A stretch of DNA of 64,000 nucleotides from Sapria himalayana (lineage: Eukaryota > Streptophyta > Magnoliopsida > Malpighiales > Rafflesiaceae): the NCBI GenBank assembly GCA_029783825.1, contig JAREIK010002664.1, positions 1 to 64,000 of the forward strand. Direction: 5' to 3'. Below, piece after piece: positions 37,381-49,126 of the stretch (the first letter of the stretch is position 1; each line of letters opens with the position of its first letter). Made by a program: the position numbers and the translations under genes. The notes below the pieces were generated by a model, which had not been told where the DNA came from, searched no databases, and saw only the letters and a program-made list of their open reading frames with translations.

Positions 37381-38341
37381 CCAGAACATCAGCAACTTAT
37401 TATTGACACAGGTGCTTTGCCACCTCTTGTGGACCTGTTGAAGAGGCACAAAGATGGATCTACTTCTCAAGCAATGAATAGTATCCTAAGGTGGGCTGCT
37501 AATGCAATCACCAACCTTGCCAATGAGAATAGCACCATCAAAACTCATATTAGGTTGTTATTTTTAATCCAATCACTATTGGTACTGTGCACAATGCTTT
37601 CTATTTATGAGTTATTTTTCAGGATGAATGGTGTGATACGACCTTTGGCCGAATTGTTAGACCCCTTTGTAACCAAAGTACAAAGGGCATCTGATGGGCA
37701 TTAAGAACCTTAGCTTACAAAAATGACGAGAATAAAAATCAGGTGATGTTCCTTATTGTGATTGCTGATTTTTTATCATTTACTTTGCCATGAAAAAATA
37801 ATACTTTTTTTTGACTTTTTAGATTGTCGAGTGCAATGCTCCTCCCACTCTCATCTTAATATTGTGCTCATAAGATGTTGCTATACATTATACTTATAAA
37901 TTGAGACCTAAATTATTTTTTTAGTTATCATTATTCTAAAATTTTGATCTTGCACTTTGTTTTCTTATTTGGACTAATTATTTTTGTTGTTGCTGGTAGG
38001 TGTGATTTAAAATTTGGTTCATTCATCTCCTAACATTAAGAAAGAAGTTCTATCTACTAGGGCAGTGCAGCTTGTTATCGGTTTGCTCAAGTATTTCCAT
38101 TTGTAGCATTTTGTGGAAAATTAAATCTCTATTCATTATGTATCTAATCTAATTCTATTTTTATACCATTATCTAAAGTTACTATCTGAATTTACTTTAA
38201 TTTATTGTAATTTTGATATTTAAATGTTATTTTAATAGTTCTCTAAAGATTTATCTGATAAATATCTCATGTTTCCCTGTGAGCTAGAAGGAAGATGCCT
38301 TATTATTGGGACAATTTGTGGCAACTGATTCAAATTGCAAG
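37381..38341 (+). pseudogene. Armadillo-repeat protein gene fragment (ARIA/ABAP1-like), degenerate, introns retained
   Basis: Five exon pieces are recognisable. 37,381-37,553 carries PEHQQLIIDTGALPPLVDLL and NAITNLANENSTIKTHIR. 37,623-37,742 carries GVIRPLAELLD, TKVQRA and LRTLAYKNDENKNQ. 37,823 to about 37,893 carries IVECNAPPTLIL. About 38,000-38,090 carries NLVHSSPNIKKEVL and VIGLL, and about 38,286-38,341 carries ALLLGQFVATDSNCK. These are consecutive ARM repeats of the plant BTB/ARM proteins related to ARIA, which act as nuclear interaction partners. Lesions: a one-base loss near 37,697, a stop near 37,870 (TAA after LCS) and a stop near 38,008. GT-AG boundaries survive, so the copy arose by DNA duplication, not retroposition. 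No ATG, BTB domain or 3' end is present. Confidence 0.8.
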
Positions 38342-39185
38342 GTAAGCATATGTTGATTTTTCATTCACTTTGATTATTTCCAGGTTCGAGATAAATCATT
38401 ATATTAGAATTTTTGAGATTACTTTTTGTTTGGATTCATGTTTTGCACTTAAGTTATAAGGAAGAGGATGATCATAGTAAAAAGGAGTGCTCCTATATAA
38501 TTTTTATTTATTCTTGTATTCATGTATTAAATAAATAATATAAAAAATATATAGTGTAATATAGTATTTGAAAGTACATAGATACTATATTCTTTCACTA
38601 TTTGTCATTAACTGTGGCCGTCGGGTCATGTATCACAGGTCTAGAGTTTTGATGAAGTGACACAGTCCTTGAAGCACTCTTATGAGCATTTTATTGTGGT
38701 ATGAGTGTCTATCTAGTTCAGAATGGCATGGTCTTGTATGGCATTAGACCATGGGTTTTACTAAGCCTCATTTAGTGGCCCCATATGCCATTTGTGGTTG
38801 GGGTGCGGTCTAGCCCAATGTGCTAGTTATGACCCATTACTTTTGCCCAAGCATCGTTTGTGCTAGAATCATGGTCAAACAATTGTGACTCGTGACCCAT
38901 GACAATGTGGCATGTGCAGAGCTACTTATGTCCTTGGAATGAGTTGGTTTTGGGCACTAATGACTCAAGACCTAATTAACAAATCAAATTATTTTGTTAA
39001 AATGGCTAATCCATCACTATGCATGTTTAATATAAATTAGAAAACAACAATTATGCCATACAATAATGGTCGCGTGTTGTTGTGGGTCACATAAAATATT
39101 TTTTTTAAGATGAACAATATCTTTGTTAAAAGTTATTGGTCTTTTGTTTGAAACTAATTAGATGACATTTTAGGGCACAACCGAG
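38342..39185. other. Intergenic DNA
   Basis: No gene recognised. The intron donor of the pseudogene (GGTAAGC) is at 38,341-38,347. From about 38,610 the composition becomes more mixed, leading to the GC-rich island. Confidence 0.4.
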
Positions 39186-39565
39186 CTGGAGTGTCGTGTC
39201 TGGCATGGAATGGTTCCTTGGAGGGCAAACTTGGCACGGGCCCACAACCCAAAAACTACCAGGGTCCGGGCTGGTTGGTTCAGGTCAGGTCGGTCAAATG
39301 TTTATAAAATTAGAGTTTTGGTGTCGTGCCATCATACTGCCATTGCCTATTTGGCCATCACTATGTCATCCCCCTGTCAGTCGCAACTCAGTGCATCATC
39401 ACCCACGTCGTGCCCACGTGCCTGGAATGGCACGTGGGCCGAAAACCCTCAGCACGGCACGACAAGACTCGTACTGATGGTCTGCTCGGCACAGACCTGG
39501 TCATGGTACTATTGCATGCCGTGTTAGGCTTCGGCTGGGTCTGGGCTAGTCGGCCCAATTGACAA
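39186..39565. mobile_element. GC-rich island, possible non-autonomous hAT-like element end
   Basis: About 380 bases markedly richer in G+C than the surroundings, with repeated GGCACGGC, GGCCCA, GTCGTGCC and CACGTG phrases. It ends in GGCCCAATTGACAACTATA. Plant hAT elements often have a terminus resembling TTGTCAATGGGCC (here on the opposite strand) with GGGCC/GGCAC-rich subterminal repeats. I cannot find a matching opposite terminus. All frames are open by composition, and no protein is supported. Confidence 0.35.
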
Positions 39566-40750
39566 CTATAAATGAAATCTTTTTGATTTTTATAGGTAAG
39601 ACAATTAGGATAGTAATCTCTCATAAATTATGTGTTGAGTGAGAATTTGGTATATTAGATATTATATTTTGTATAATCTTAAGCTGAATTGCTTAAACTT
39701 ATAAAGACATATAATAAATATCTTTATATTTATAAGATCTAAAGATATAAATAATAATATTTTGTATAATCTTTATTTTTTGTATAATCTTTAAACTTAT
39801 AAAGATATAAAGATATATAATAAATAATAATATTTTATCTAATAAATGCTTTGCATCATAAGATTAATATAATTTTTATTATTTATTTTAATTATTCTAT
39901 ACGTTATGTTCTTACTTATTTTTGAGTTTATAATTCTTTCCTAGGAAATTTAACATAAATTTTAATTAATTAAATATTATAAATAATACATTTGATCCAT
40001 ATATGAATTAAATTTAGTATGTTGTTACAAAAATTTTAATGAACCAAATATTATAAGAATTTTGAATTTAAAAGTATTTGAATGAGAATAATACTAAAAT
40101 GACAAATCATCTAAGAAATTGTTATATTATATGTATTTGTTGGAGCTAATGTCTTTATTCAATATAAGTATCTTTATCCAATGTATTGGGTTCAAGACTT
40201 ATCATATGTATTCTTTAAATTTTGATGGTAAGACTATTGACATATGAACTTCTCTCAGACCTTATGCTAAAGCAGAATGCTTGTGCACTATGTACAATCT
40301 TTATATAAAGATCCAAATATTTTAGATGATGTAGAGAAACCTTTCTTCTCTAGTGTTATTCCTCAAGTAAGCAAAAGATTTAGTATTAATAGTCACACAT
40401 ATATTGTATGGACAAGTTTTAATATGATAAATAGAAAAAATACTAAATGAGAAATAAAATCTAGTCAAATATAAATATTTTAAAAATATACAACTTTAAA
40501 ACTAGTACTAGAATACTAGATGGGTCATCTTAGAAGAAATGTTAAATAATTTACAAAAAATGGTGGATTATACCCTATATAATTTAAGTTTAGTATAATT
40601 ATAATTGGATGCACTTCATCTCTAATATTTGTCGTATATATAACTAATAATTGATGATAAAAAATTGTAGGTTGATAACTAGTATGAGATCTTTACTAAA
40701 ATTTGAACAAGATTCTAAATTTTTATATTTTAGCGAGAAATAAATCCTAC
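39566..40750. other. AT-rich intergenic DNA
   Basis: No gene or clear element recognised. A TATAATCTTTA/AAAGATATA motif recurs at 39,670-39,840. Confidence 0.4.
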
Positions 40751-41105
40751 TTTTTTATCATATAATTTCAAAAATAATTTTTTGTTATATTGTAATAAAA
40801 TATTAAGTGTCAGCAAATTCAAAATTCAAGCCACACACTCAAAAATTTGTATTCTATAAGATTTTGGCATTGATACCATGTTGAGAAACAATGTAAAGTA
40901 ACAAAAAAGTATTTGAGAAATATCTCCAACTTTTTATCATATAATATCTAAAATGAATATTTGTTATATTGTAATAAAATATTAAAAGTTTCTGCACATT
41001 CAAAATGCAAGTCACACACTCAAGAATTTGTATTCCATAAGATTTTGGCTTTGAATACTATGTTGAGAAACAATGCAAAGTAAAAAAAAGAGTATTTAAA
41101 AAATC
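40751..41105. repeat. Two-copy tandem duplication of about 178 bases
   Basis: Copies at about 40,754-40,931 and 40,932-41,105 share TTTTTATCATATAAT, TTGTTATATTGTAATAAAA, CACACACTCAA, ATAAGATTTTGGC and ATGTTGAGAAACAATG in order, with scattered substitutions. Non-coding. Confidence 0.8.
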
Positions 41106-42479
41106 GCATAACATAATGGGTACAAACTAAACCCTTATATGAGGGACTAATAGAATTATGATATCATTGTTTGTATGAGGTTATTCATCAAGTGTATTAT
41201 ATTTATTTTATGTTCAGTTTTAATATTTTACATGGTATCAAAAGTGACCCTGGGGAAATGTAAACTATGTGTGGGGGGGGGGGGGGGGGGGGGGGAGGTT
41301 TCGGAAAGAGCTATAAACTTCTAGAAGGAGTGCATCCACTATGCACTAGCTACCACGATTACCCACACATTGTGTGCTATGTAAATATTCGCTCACTCAT
41401 TGTATGTTATCGAATCCATGACACTCCCACTGTGTGTTATTAAAAATATTTCTCACAAGGCTTGGGCCTCGATTCCAACTACATTATTGCCATATGTGAC
41501 CCATAGAAGTGGATATTGCTGAATCTGCATTTTATTAGCTGGATAAGATGCTCTGCGACCTCAAATACAAGCAAGAGGCGAGATGTTGATTTCTCTGTGA
41601 GCTTATAACAGGCTTGGCATAGCATTGAGCTGTGAAAATTTTTGTTTTTTTTAATTTGATTTGGTTGATTGGATAGGGCATAGACCCTTCTTATCATAGC
41701 GAACTAGATTACATCAGTGACAAACTACATGCATTGAATTTGTGAAGTTGTGCAGAGAAGCTGGATGGGCTATTATAATGGCAATGGAGTGCAGGTAAGA
41801 AATCTACTTGAACATCATGATGGGTGGTTTGACAAGCATCCTGATGAAGTATATTTGGTATTCTTGTTGATTGAACTAATGTTCATATGGTTAGTGTAAC
41901 ATTTGTTAACGATAGTATTGAGATAAGATTTCATGGATGATGATAATGAGAGGTTAAAAGAAAATTTGTATGAAGTAGTAATCAAGTTTTCTTATTTGAT
42001 ATAATTTTTGTGTACATGAGATATTCATAGATTTTATGCTTTCTTGAATGATATTAATACTAGCTTTTAATTTCTAGTGCATTGAAGCAAGATTAACTAT
42101 TCATGCTCACAACCATCAAATATTCTTTCAAATGGTCATTTATTTTACCTAAAAAAAGTTTTCTTATAATTTTCTAAAGCAAAAAAATGTAATAATAAAT
42201 TTTAGTTCACGTGGGATATGTAAATTTGAAAAAAAAAAGATTTTGATTTTTGATAATGACCATTTCCATGCATCAATGGTTCAGTTGAACTAGAAAGGTA
42301 TAATATATGGACAATATAAAGAAATATGAGAAGATAAGAAAATAGTATGTGTGTGTGTGTTTGTTTGGACACATATAATTATACTATATTTATGATATAT
42401 GCATGTATATTGCATATATACATAGCTTATGCATTTTTAAGTAAATGCAGAGAAATATCTTATGCATACATGCATGATA
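41106..42479. other. Intergenic DNA with a 23-base poly-G run (41,273-41,295)
   Basis: A TGGTATCAAAAG phrase at 41,233 resembles a copia primer-binding site and may mark an LTR remnant to its left. The run of 23 G follows 40 bases later, then three short paragraphs repeating a CCCACTGTGTGTTAT-like phrase (41,333-41,445). A (TG)n microsatellite is at 42,346-42,360. No gene recognised; the minus-strand frame at 41,479-41,697 has no identifiable domain. Confidence 0.45.
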
Positions 42480-43036
42480 CACTACCAAAATTTACCGAAT
42501 TACCGACCAATTTTTTAGTTGCTAATTCGGTGTTTGGTCGGTAAACAAAATAACAATCATTTACCGACCAAAATATTTGGTCGCAATTTTGCTTGTCGCT
42601 AAATTTTTTACCAACAAAAGATCTGTCAGTCAGTAAGTTACTGACCATTTACCGATCCTCTACCGACAAAGATTTACCGACTATATTCCGACAATTTACC
42701 GACTGAATAAATAAGGTCAATAGATAGTCTCTAAATGGTTGGTAATTAATGACCATTTACAAACCAATCACTGACAAATAATTACTGACTAAATTCTAAC
42801 TTTTTTTCGACCAAAAGCATTTGGTTGGTAAATGGTCAAGAAATGGACGGTAAAATCCAAAAAAAAAGTTGCGACGAAAAACTGATCAAAATCTAAATCA
42901 TTTGTTGGTAATTGATCTCCATAAGAATTACTGACTATTTGGTGACGTTTTACAGACCATTGATATTAACAAATTTTGGTCGGTTTGGTCGCAATTTGGG
43001 CGGTAATTACCAACGATATTTTTTTTATAGTATTTC
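42480..43036. mobile_element. CACTA-type end with TTTACCGACC subterminal repeats (CACTA-2 end or separate MITE)
   Basis: Starts CACTACCAAAATTTACCG. About 550 bases follow that are full of TTTACCGACCA / TGGTCGGTAAA motifs in both orientations. The right edge, TACCAACGATATTTTTTTTA followed by TAGTA, looks like a degenerate inverted end. If so, this is a 0.55-kb non-autonomous CACTA element. Alternatively, it is the outer end of the minus-strand CACTA-2 whose transposase genes begin 270 bases further on. The sequence does not decide. Confidence 0.65.
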
Positions 43037-43301
43037 TGTAGTTGCTACATAAACTAGAACATAAAACACAAAAAAATCATTTTGCTTCCAGTTTTGATTC
43101 AATTCCTACAGAAACATATAAAAATAAAACAACAAAATAAAAATCTAATTAACTACAGCAAACAACTTTATATACTCTATATATATATATTAAAAATATC
43201 AAGATAAAATAAAAAAATAAAATTCCAAATCAATGTTTAAGGCATTGACAAAAATGTGTATAATACACTCAATCATCCAACTTAGTTTCATAATCATTAT
43301 G
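43037..43301. other. AT-rich spacer before CACTA-2 coding remains
   Basis: Nothing recognisable. It contains A-rich tracts and the short phrase preceding the C-terminal codons of the minus-strand frame. Confidence 0.4.
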
Positions 43302-44600
43302 CTATGACATTTCTGGTCCACACGATGAGATGTCAGGTACTGGGGTAGAGCTATCTGTTGCTGCTAGTCCTAATGTGGTTGTTTTAGATACTGCTATAGG
43401 TGATGGAGTAGATGCTATAGTTGGATCATTACGCCGAACAATCCGAGATAGATCATATAGTTTGAACTGTAGTCCTCCTTCCTGAAACTTCTTTGTAAGC
43501 CAGTCAAAATGCATACACAACTCATATTTATTATCCTCATAGTCGATCATGCATCGCATGGTATAAGCCAATTGAAACAATATCAAATTTCATATTTCGT
43601 CCTGCAAATCCTCCATTTTCAAGAACAAATTTAAAACTAGTCCTGAAAATTCAGCTTCATAGTCTAGTCATCTATGTGAGTAGAATGATGATGTAGATGA
43701 ACCGATGCCATAGATGGGTATCTTCTCCTTGCCATCAACAGCCATATACCAAGTCTTATTTGCATCAACTGGTGGAGCTAATGAATGAGAACTACCTGTT
43801 GCACCATCACATGAACCTGAAGTAGACTTGGAATATGCTTGAGTCATATCAGTTAACATTTCCTCAAATCTCGCCTAATAAAAATGTATGAAAAGTATTT
43901 CAATTTATATTCAAACATAATTTTTTTTATTTAAACTTACATTTGTTACAAGAGATCTTTGATCAAGGAAAGTCTTATCATCATGAGCCTTAATGTGCAT
44001 GTATCTGAATAAGCAAGGAGCACTAGACTTCTTACCCTCCTTGAATGTTTATAATTACACACAATACATATGTTAATTATATTGAAAAAAAAATTCTTTA
44101 TAAGAAATGAAATTTAGGCATAATTGAAGTCAATTCACAAAGTAATAAACATAAAAAGTATAAATTAGACATAATAACAATGCTCGTTGATGCTCAAACA
44201 TAGAGTGAGATCCACAAGTATGTGTAGACATGCCACTACCCTCTCTAGCCCGCTCTGAGCGATGATTGCTGCTCTGTTTATTACACCTCTTCCTATAATT
44301 TGAATCTTCTCATCTGCTCTGCCACTCCTCGAAAACATGATCTGGGACACTTGAATCTTTTTCTTTCTTCATCAGCCATTCATCTTTCATCTCGTATACG
44401 TTATCTTCATACCGATTGGTAGCATGTTTGTAGAATACACTTTTGACAGACTCCTTTGGTTGTGTCCACCTGTAAACTTTCTACAATAATAAATAAATAT
44501 TTTTTAATCAGTGAACAAAAGAATAAATAAAAGAGGTTAATATTTTTAGGTAGTAATATTTACCTTAAATTCCCTCCAAATAATTAATTGGTCTCTATGT
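43302..44600 (-). pseudogene. Transposase_24 (Ptta/En/Spm) gene of CACTA-2, decayed
   Basis: Minus-strand order. Around 44,560-44,350, SVFYKHATNRYEDNVYEM and VPDHVFEEWQSR appear. At 44,280-44,165 the family's HTxGS-type motif (HTCGSHSMFEHQRA) is read in a shifted frame, next to RGVINRAAIIAQSG. At 44,040-43,945 come FRYMHIKAHDD, KTFLDQRS and then an intron-like gap. At 43,859-43,668 come MLTDMTQAYSKS and the RVYGIGS-equivalent IPIYGIGSS. At 43,586-43,302 there is a C-terminal tail with FKLYDLSRIVRRNDP. Frameshifts and stops separate the pieces. It is downstream of the DUF4216, DUF4218 and TNP2 blocks, in the usual plant CACTA order. Confidence 0.7.
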
Positions 44601-45154
44601 GTTAGTGACTTTCAATTATGTCCATTAGGTTTAAAGGATTTCCTAAAAATTGTCCTCAGAATCCTAAAATGAAACCAGGAGGCTCTAACTTCGTCCTATA
44701 AAAAAATTTATTAGCATGTAAAAAATAAATAAATAAATTGATAAATAATTTGTTAAGTTTTATATCTTACGGATTATCAATTATCAGATCAAAATGAGCA
44801 ATTGGGAGAGTCTCATCTGTAGGGTGCTCTATGGAAGACTTACCAACATCTCCATCCTCTCCCTCCCACATCTCTTGATCATTCATCAAAATCTCACCAC
44901 ATTATGTGGATCAGTCAACTAATGCTGCTGTTGCGGTACCTTCACAACCTCCTCTGTCTGCTGTGGCATCTCTTCCACCCATGACCCTCTACCAGTTTCA
45001 GGCATACCCAAGGCTGTGCTGCCTATACCATAACTTATACAACCTTACAATGTGCGGCCTATACCTCTTCCACATGCCATACCTGTAAAAAATACTTAAG
45101 GCAATGAAAATAAACAAAAATGATTAACAATTAAAATAAGATAAAACTCACTTT
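44601..45154. other. Spacer within CACTA-2
   Basis: Between the Transposase_24 and DUF4216 remains. Probably introns and low-complexity linker; rich in ATAAAT tracts around 44,700-44,770. The short plus-strand frame at 44,906-45,088 is antisense to this linker and has no domain. Confidence 0.4.
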
Positions 45155-45780
45155 CTACTCATTCTCATTAGAATCATCCAAATCTGGTTCGTCTTCTTCA
45201 GATGCAGTAACATCATTTTCAAACTCCTCTTCATCAATTGTTTCTTCCTCATAATCAATTAAATTTTGATCAACGTCTACATCCCCACTTGTATCCATCT
45301 CAGAAGATGTGACTAAAAGGACGTCTTTGTTCCCCACCACAGCTTTAATTAAAACATCTTTGTCATCATTTTGAAAAGCTGGTTCTATTAAATCCATACT
45401 TGGTGATGCGGGGATGTCAATTTGAGCCCTTACTTTTATGTTGTACACAACTTTCAAATCCTTTCTAGGATCGGTCCGACCCGAATATTCACAATAATAA
45501 ACCTGTGATGCTTGTACTGCTAAGACAAAAGGTGCATATTTGTTGAATCATTTTTTATAGGGCACATCGACAAGTTTATATCGAGGATGGACAACAATAC
45601 CAACATGTGGTGTTGGATCGAACAATTAACATTTGAATAACATAGTTTTTTTAACTGGAAGGGCTTTAAATTCTAACTCGATCACTTCGACCAGAGTCCC
45701 GTAATAGTCATATTCAGTTTCATTGTATACGGATCCTTTAATGCATACCCTCATATTATCTGTTGCCCATTATCTACCAT
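45155..45780 (-). pseudogene. DUF4216-like domain of CACTA-2, decayed
   Basis: The minus-strand reading begins near 45,760 with VCIKGSVYNETEYDYYGTL. It then gives VIELEFKALP, LFKCxLFDPTPHVGIVVHP, YAPFVLAVQASQVYYCEYSG and the open stretch 45,457-45,155. That stretch starts MKVVYNIKVRAQ and ends in a long Asp/Glu-rich tail. The YYG...IELEF...LFKC...FVLA.QA.QVYY pattern is characteristic of DUF4216, which accompanies TNP2 in plant CACTA elements. Stops occur within the conserved part (for example after LFKC and after YK). Confidence 0.7.
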
Positions 45781-46199
45781 ATAATTTAGTGTGAGATTTA
45801 AAACAATCCACACATTAACCATTGTACATTTTACCCTCTCTTAGGGAACCTCGTGCTATACTTCGAAGATAATAATTGGAGATTTTATTTGCATGATTAT
45901 GAAAATCTAACCAAAATTAAGTGAATTGTTTAGATTACAATTATAAATTTTTATTACAACAATACAATTATTTTGAGTTTTTTATTATAAGTAAACATAT
46001 GTATTTTTCAAAAAATGATGAAAATTCTTTAATCGTCACAACATTGATTGCTTCTTTATTTATGTTTGGAAACTCTTTACATTTATCTATAACAAGATCA
46101 ATAAAAAAAATTAAAAATATTTGATATATTGATAGGAAATAGTAAATTATAATGCATAATAGATGTCATTTGACAATTATGAAATACTTACTCAATGAA
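45781..46199. other. Spacer within CACTA-2
   Basis: AT-rich, with no supported domain. Probably the degraded junction between DUF4218 and DUF4216, including an intron. Confidence 0.4.
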
Positions 46200-46540
46200 T
46201 GGTAGAACCTTTGGATAATTCATTACGCCATATAGATGAGGTGCAGTATATTCATAGTCTACTAGATACATTTTCCCTTAAGCACCAATTGCTTTACCCA
46301 GAGGCTTGAAAATTTTAAATATATCATTATCCACATTGTCATTAAGATAAACCTCAATCCACTTTTCTTTAAGTGGAAGAGTTGGTTCTCCTTCTTTGAA
46401 ATAGAATGATGCAAATTTTGCTGCCTCATCCATAATAACTTATTGATATAGAAGCTTCAACTTATGCCTTATTCATTATTGTATGCTTTATTTTCCTCAA
46501 GTATCTACAAGAAAGATTATTGAAAATTACAAGTCATTGT

Positions 46541-46572
<32 letters not shown>

Positions 46573-46795
46573 GGAAAAGAATTGGTTTAGCAAATTAATA
46601 TTACCTTTCTAGAGGATACATCCAACAATAATGGACAGGACTAGCAATCCTTGCTTTGTAAGCAAAGTGAACTGGAAAATGTTCCATTGAGTCAAAAAAA
46701 CTACGAGGAAAGATTTTCTCAAGATTGCATAAGATAACAAGAATTTTTTCATCCAAATTCTTCAACTCCTCATTAGTCAATGAAGAAGAAGTCAA
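46200..46795 (-). pseudogene. DUF4218-like domain of CACTA-2, with conserved intron
   Basis: Upper exon 46,795-46,605: LDEKILVILCNLEKIFPRSF, DSMEHFPVHFAYKARI and WMYPLER. A GT-AG intron occupies 46,505-46,604; its (TG)n/(TA)n microsatellite is at 46,540-46,572. The lower exon resumes with YLRKIKHTIMNKA, then is broken by a stop and a frameshift before AKFASFYFK, LVDYEYTAPHLYGVMNYPK and VLPFIE. The intron splits the same Arg codon as the intron of the CACTA-1 copies (24,549-24,639). Confidence 0.78.
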
Positions 46796-46821
46796 TTTCT
46801 TGAAGAATAAAGAAATCTTAG

Positions 46822-48780
46822 TTATCGGCTCCCATATTCTATTTGGTAGGAATTATCGAAGAGCAATTGGTAACAATATTTACAAGAATACATCACAATC
46901 ATAACTCTTAATTCTAAACATATTAAGTTTTTTCGAATCCACACATCTCTCCAGATTGAAAGCATCCACGCATTTGGAAATCTAAGTTTTTTTACCCACT
47001 CCAACACAACCTTCTTCTGTGATTTATTCAGAACAAATGGGACATCAGGGTATTTATTGGTGACAAGATTTTTTGTAAATTGTGGATGACAACAATCTTT
47101 ATTCAACTCGTCTCTTGACTTGTATATGTCCTTAGTTTTCCATGGAATGTTAAATAATTTATTGAAAATATTGTCAACGAAATTCTTCTCGATATGCATA
47201 TCATCAAGATTGTGTCTGAACAAGTGTTAACGCCAGTTGGGCAAATCCAAGAAAATACTTCTCTTATTAGACCCATAATTCTTAGATATAGCTGCATTCA
47301 CAACCTTAGCATCAACATCTATCACCTTCTTCAACCCTCTATTATTCAATTCCTATAGAATATCATCCCTAAATCTAACCCCGGGAATTGTTTAGTAACA
47401 TTTCTATTCTTAATGAAGTCTTTGGTGTTACGTCGATATAGATGATTAATAGACAAAAACTTTCAATGATTGTTAAACCACAACTATTTTTCACTCTTAG
47501 TTAATCTAAAAGTACCAGAATCTTCCATACAAAGCAAACATGCCAACATACTAGTTGTACTCTGCCCAAACATCATAGAATATGCTGGAAAGTCATTTAT
47601 GGTTCACATGAGGGTAGTGTGCATCTAAGAATTTTGCCATTTGGAAATATCTTAAGTTTGAATCCCAACACCCCAAAGATTTTTCAACTCCGCTATCAAT
47701 GGCTACAAGAAAACATCTATCTTCTCCTTTGGATTCGAGGGCCCCGACACTAACAAAGTCGAAAACATAAATTCCTCCTTCGTACATAAGTCTGGAGAAA
47801 AATTATACGGGATCACCACCATAGGCCACAATGAATATTGCTATTCAGATTGACTAAATGTTTGAAAACCATCAGCAAATAAACCCAGCTTAATATTTCG
47901 AACTTCAGAAAAAAAATCATGGAAATACCCATTTAAATTTTTCCAAGCACGTGCATCGAAAGGGTGATACATCTTACCATCCTCCATATGATGCTCTTAA
48001 TGCCACCTCATTTCATTAGCTATTGTGGTTGATGCATACAATTTTTGCAACCAAGGTATTATTGAGAAACAGTGCATCTTCTTATATGGCACCTTCAACT
48101 TACATATATACAATCTATTTTCAGAATCCCTAATCTTTTGCTTGTACCGAGCATGCCCACATATTTTACAACTATTAAGGTCAATGTCATCATCCCAGTA
48201 TATCATATAGTTTTTCATAGATCAATGAATGAGTTGTACAGTTAATCCCAAGCCTCTAACTAACTTCTTCATGCTGTAGAAATCCAATGGCATCAGATTA
48301 TCTTATGGAAACAATTCTTGAATGAATTTAGACATATCATTAAACCATGCCTATGAACACATATGTCTGCACTTTATTTCTAACATCTTCATGGTTGTGG
48401 AAAGTTGAGTATGCTTAGAATTCTCTCATATATAGGTATGTCTCAAGCTAGAATCATATCATAGAAATTCCTTGCCTCGGCATTGGGTTCCTCTTTCGGG
48501 TTGAATTCAAGACAATAAGCATCAAAAACCATGTTTTAGTATGTAGTGTGATTAATATTATCCAAGACCATCTAATCAGTTTCACTTACTAACATTCCGT
48601 CCTAAACTTGTACACCTTTGGTGGACTTGCTTCTCACCATGATATATCCAAACATAGTAATCTGTCATAAAACCATTTCTATACAAATGCATCTTCACAC
48701 TCTGAATTTTCAAAAACACTTTATAATAACATTCCTTTGATTATTAGACCCTTGTAAATCCACTCATGATCATCTTTCAT
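46822..48780 (-). pseudogene. TNP2-type transposase of CACTA-2, decayed
   Basis: A probable N-terminus at 48,780 (MKDDHEWIYKGL, as in transposase-associated domains) is followed by NMVFDAYCLEFNPKEEPNAE near 48,530. Next come YWDDDIDLNSCKICGHARYK and MHCFSIIPWLQKLYAS (48,218-47,997). The shifted core at 47,790-47,520 has the Phe-Gln-Met-Ala to MTFQ phrase. The C-terminal part is HNLDDMHIEKNFVDNIFN with FVLNKSQKKVVLEWVKKLRF (47,223-46,822). The catalytic core is interrupted by several frameshifts and stops. The order and spacing fit a complete autonomous-type element that has decayed. Confidence 0.82.
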
Positions 48781-49090
48781 GACTAGTTAAAAAAAATTAT
48801 TTTATTTAACAAATGCAATTGTCTCTAATTATAGTTATATATATTTATATAGACATTTATTTAGATATACAAATACTTATATATAGTTATACACGAATAG
48901 TTTAAAATAATGTTGTATGTAGTTATACATATAATTATAAATATAGGTACATGTGATTATACATATAGTTACACATATAGTTAAACGTATATTTATACAT
49001 GTAGGTTTATAGATTTGTTCATTTAATTTTATATATTTATAGATATAGTAATGTATAGGTATAAATATAGTAAAATACTTTTTTATATAC

Positions 49091-49126
<36 letters not shown>

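Noticed and set aside
39196..39624. Four overlapping frames in the GC-rich island
   Set aside because: Open by base composition on both strands; no domain recognised in any.
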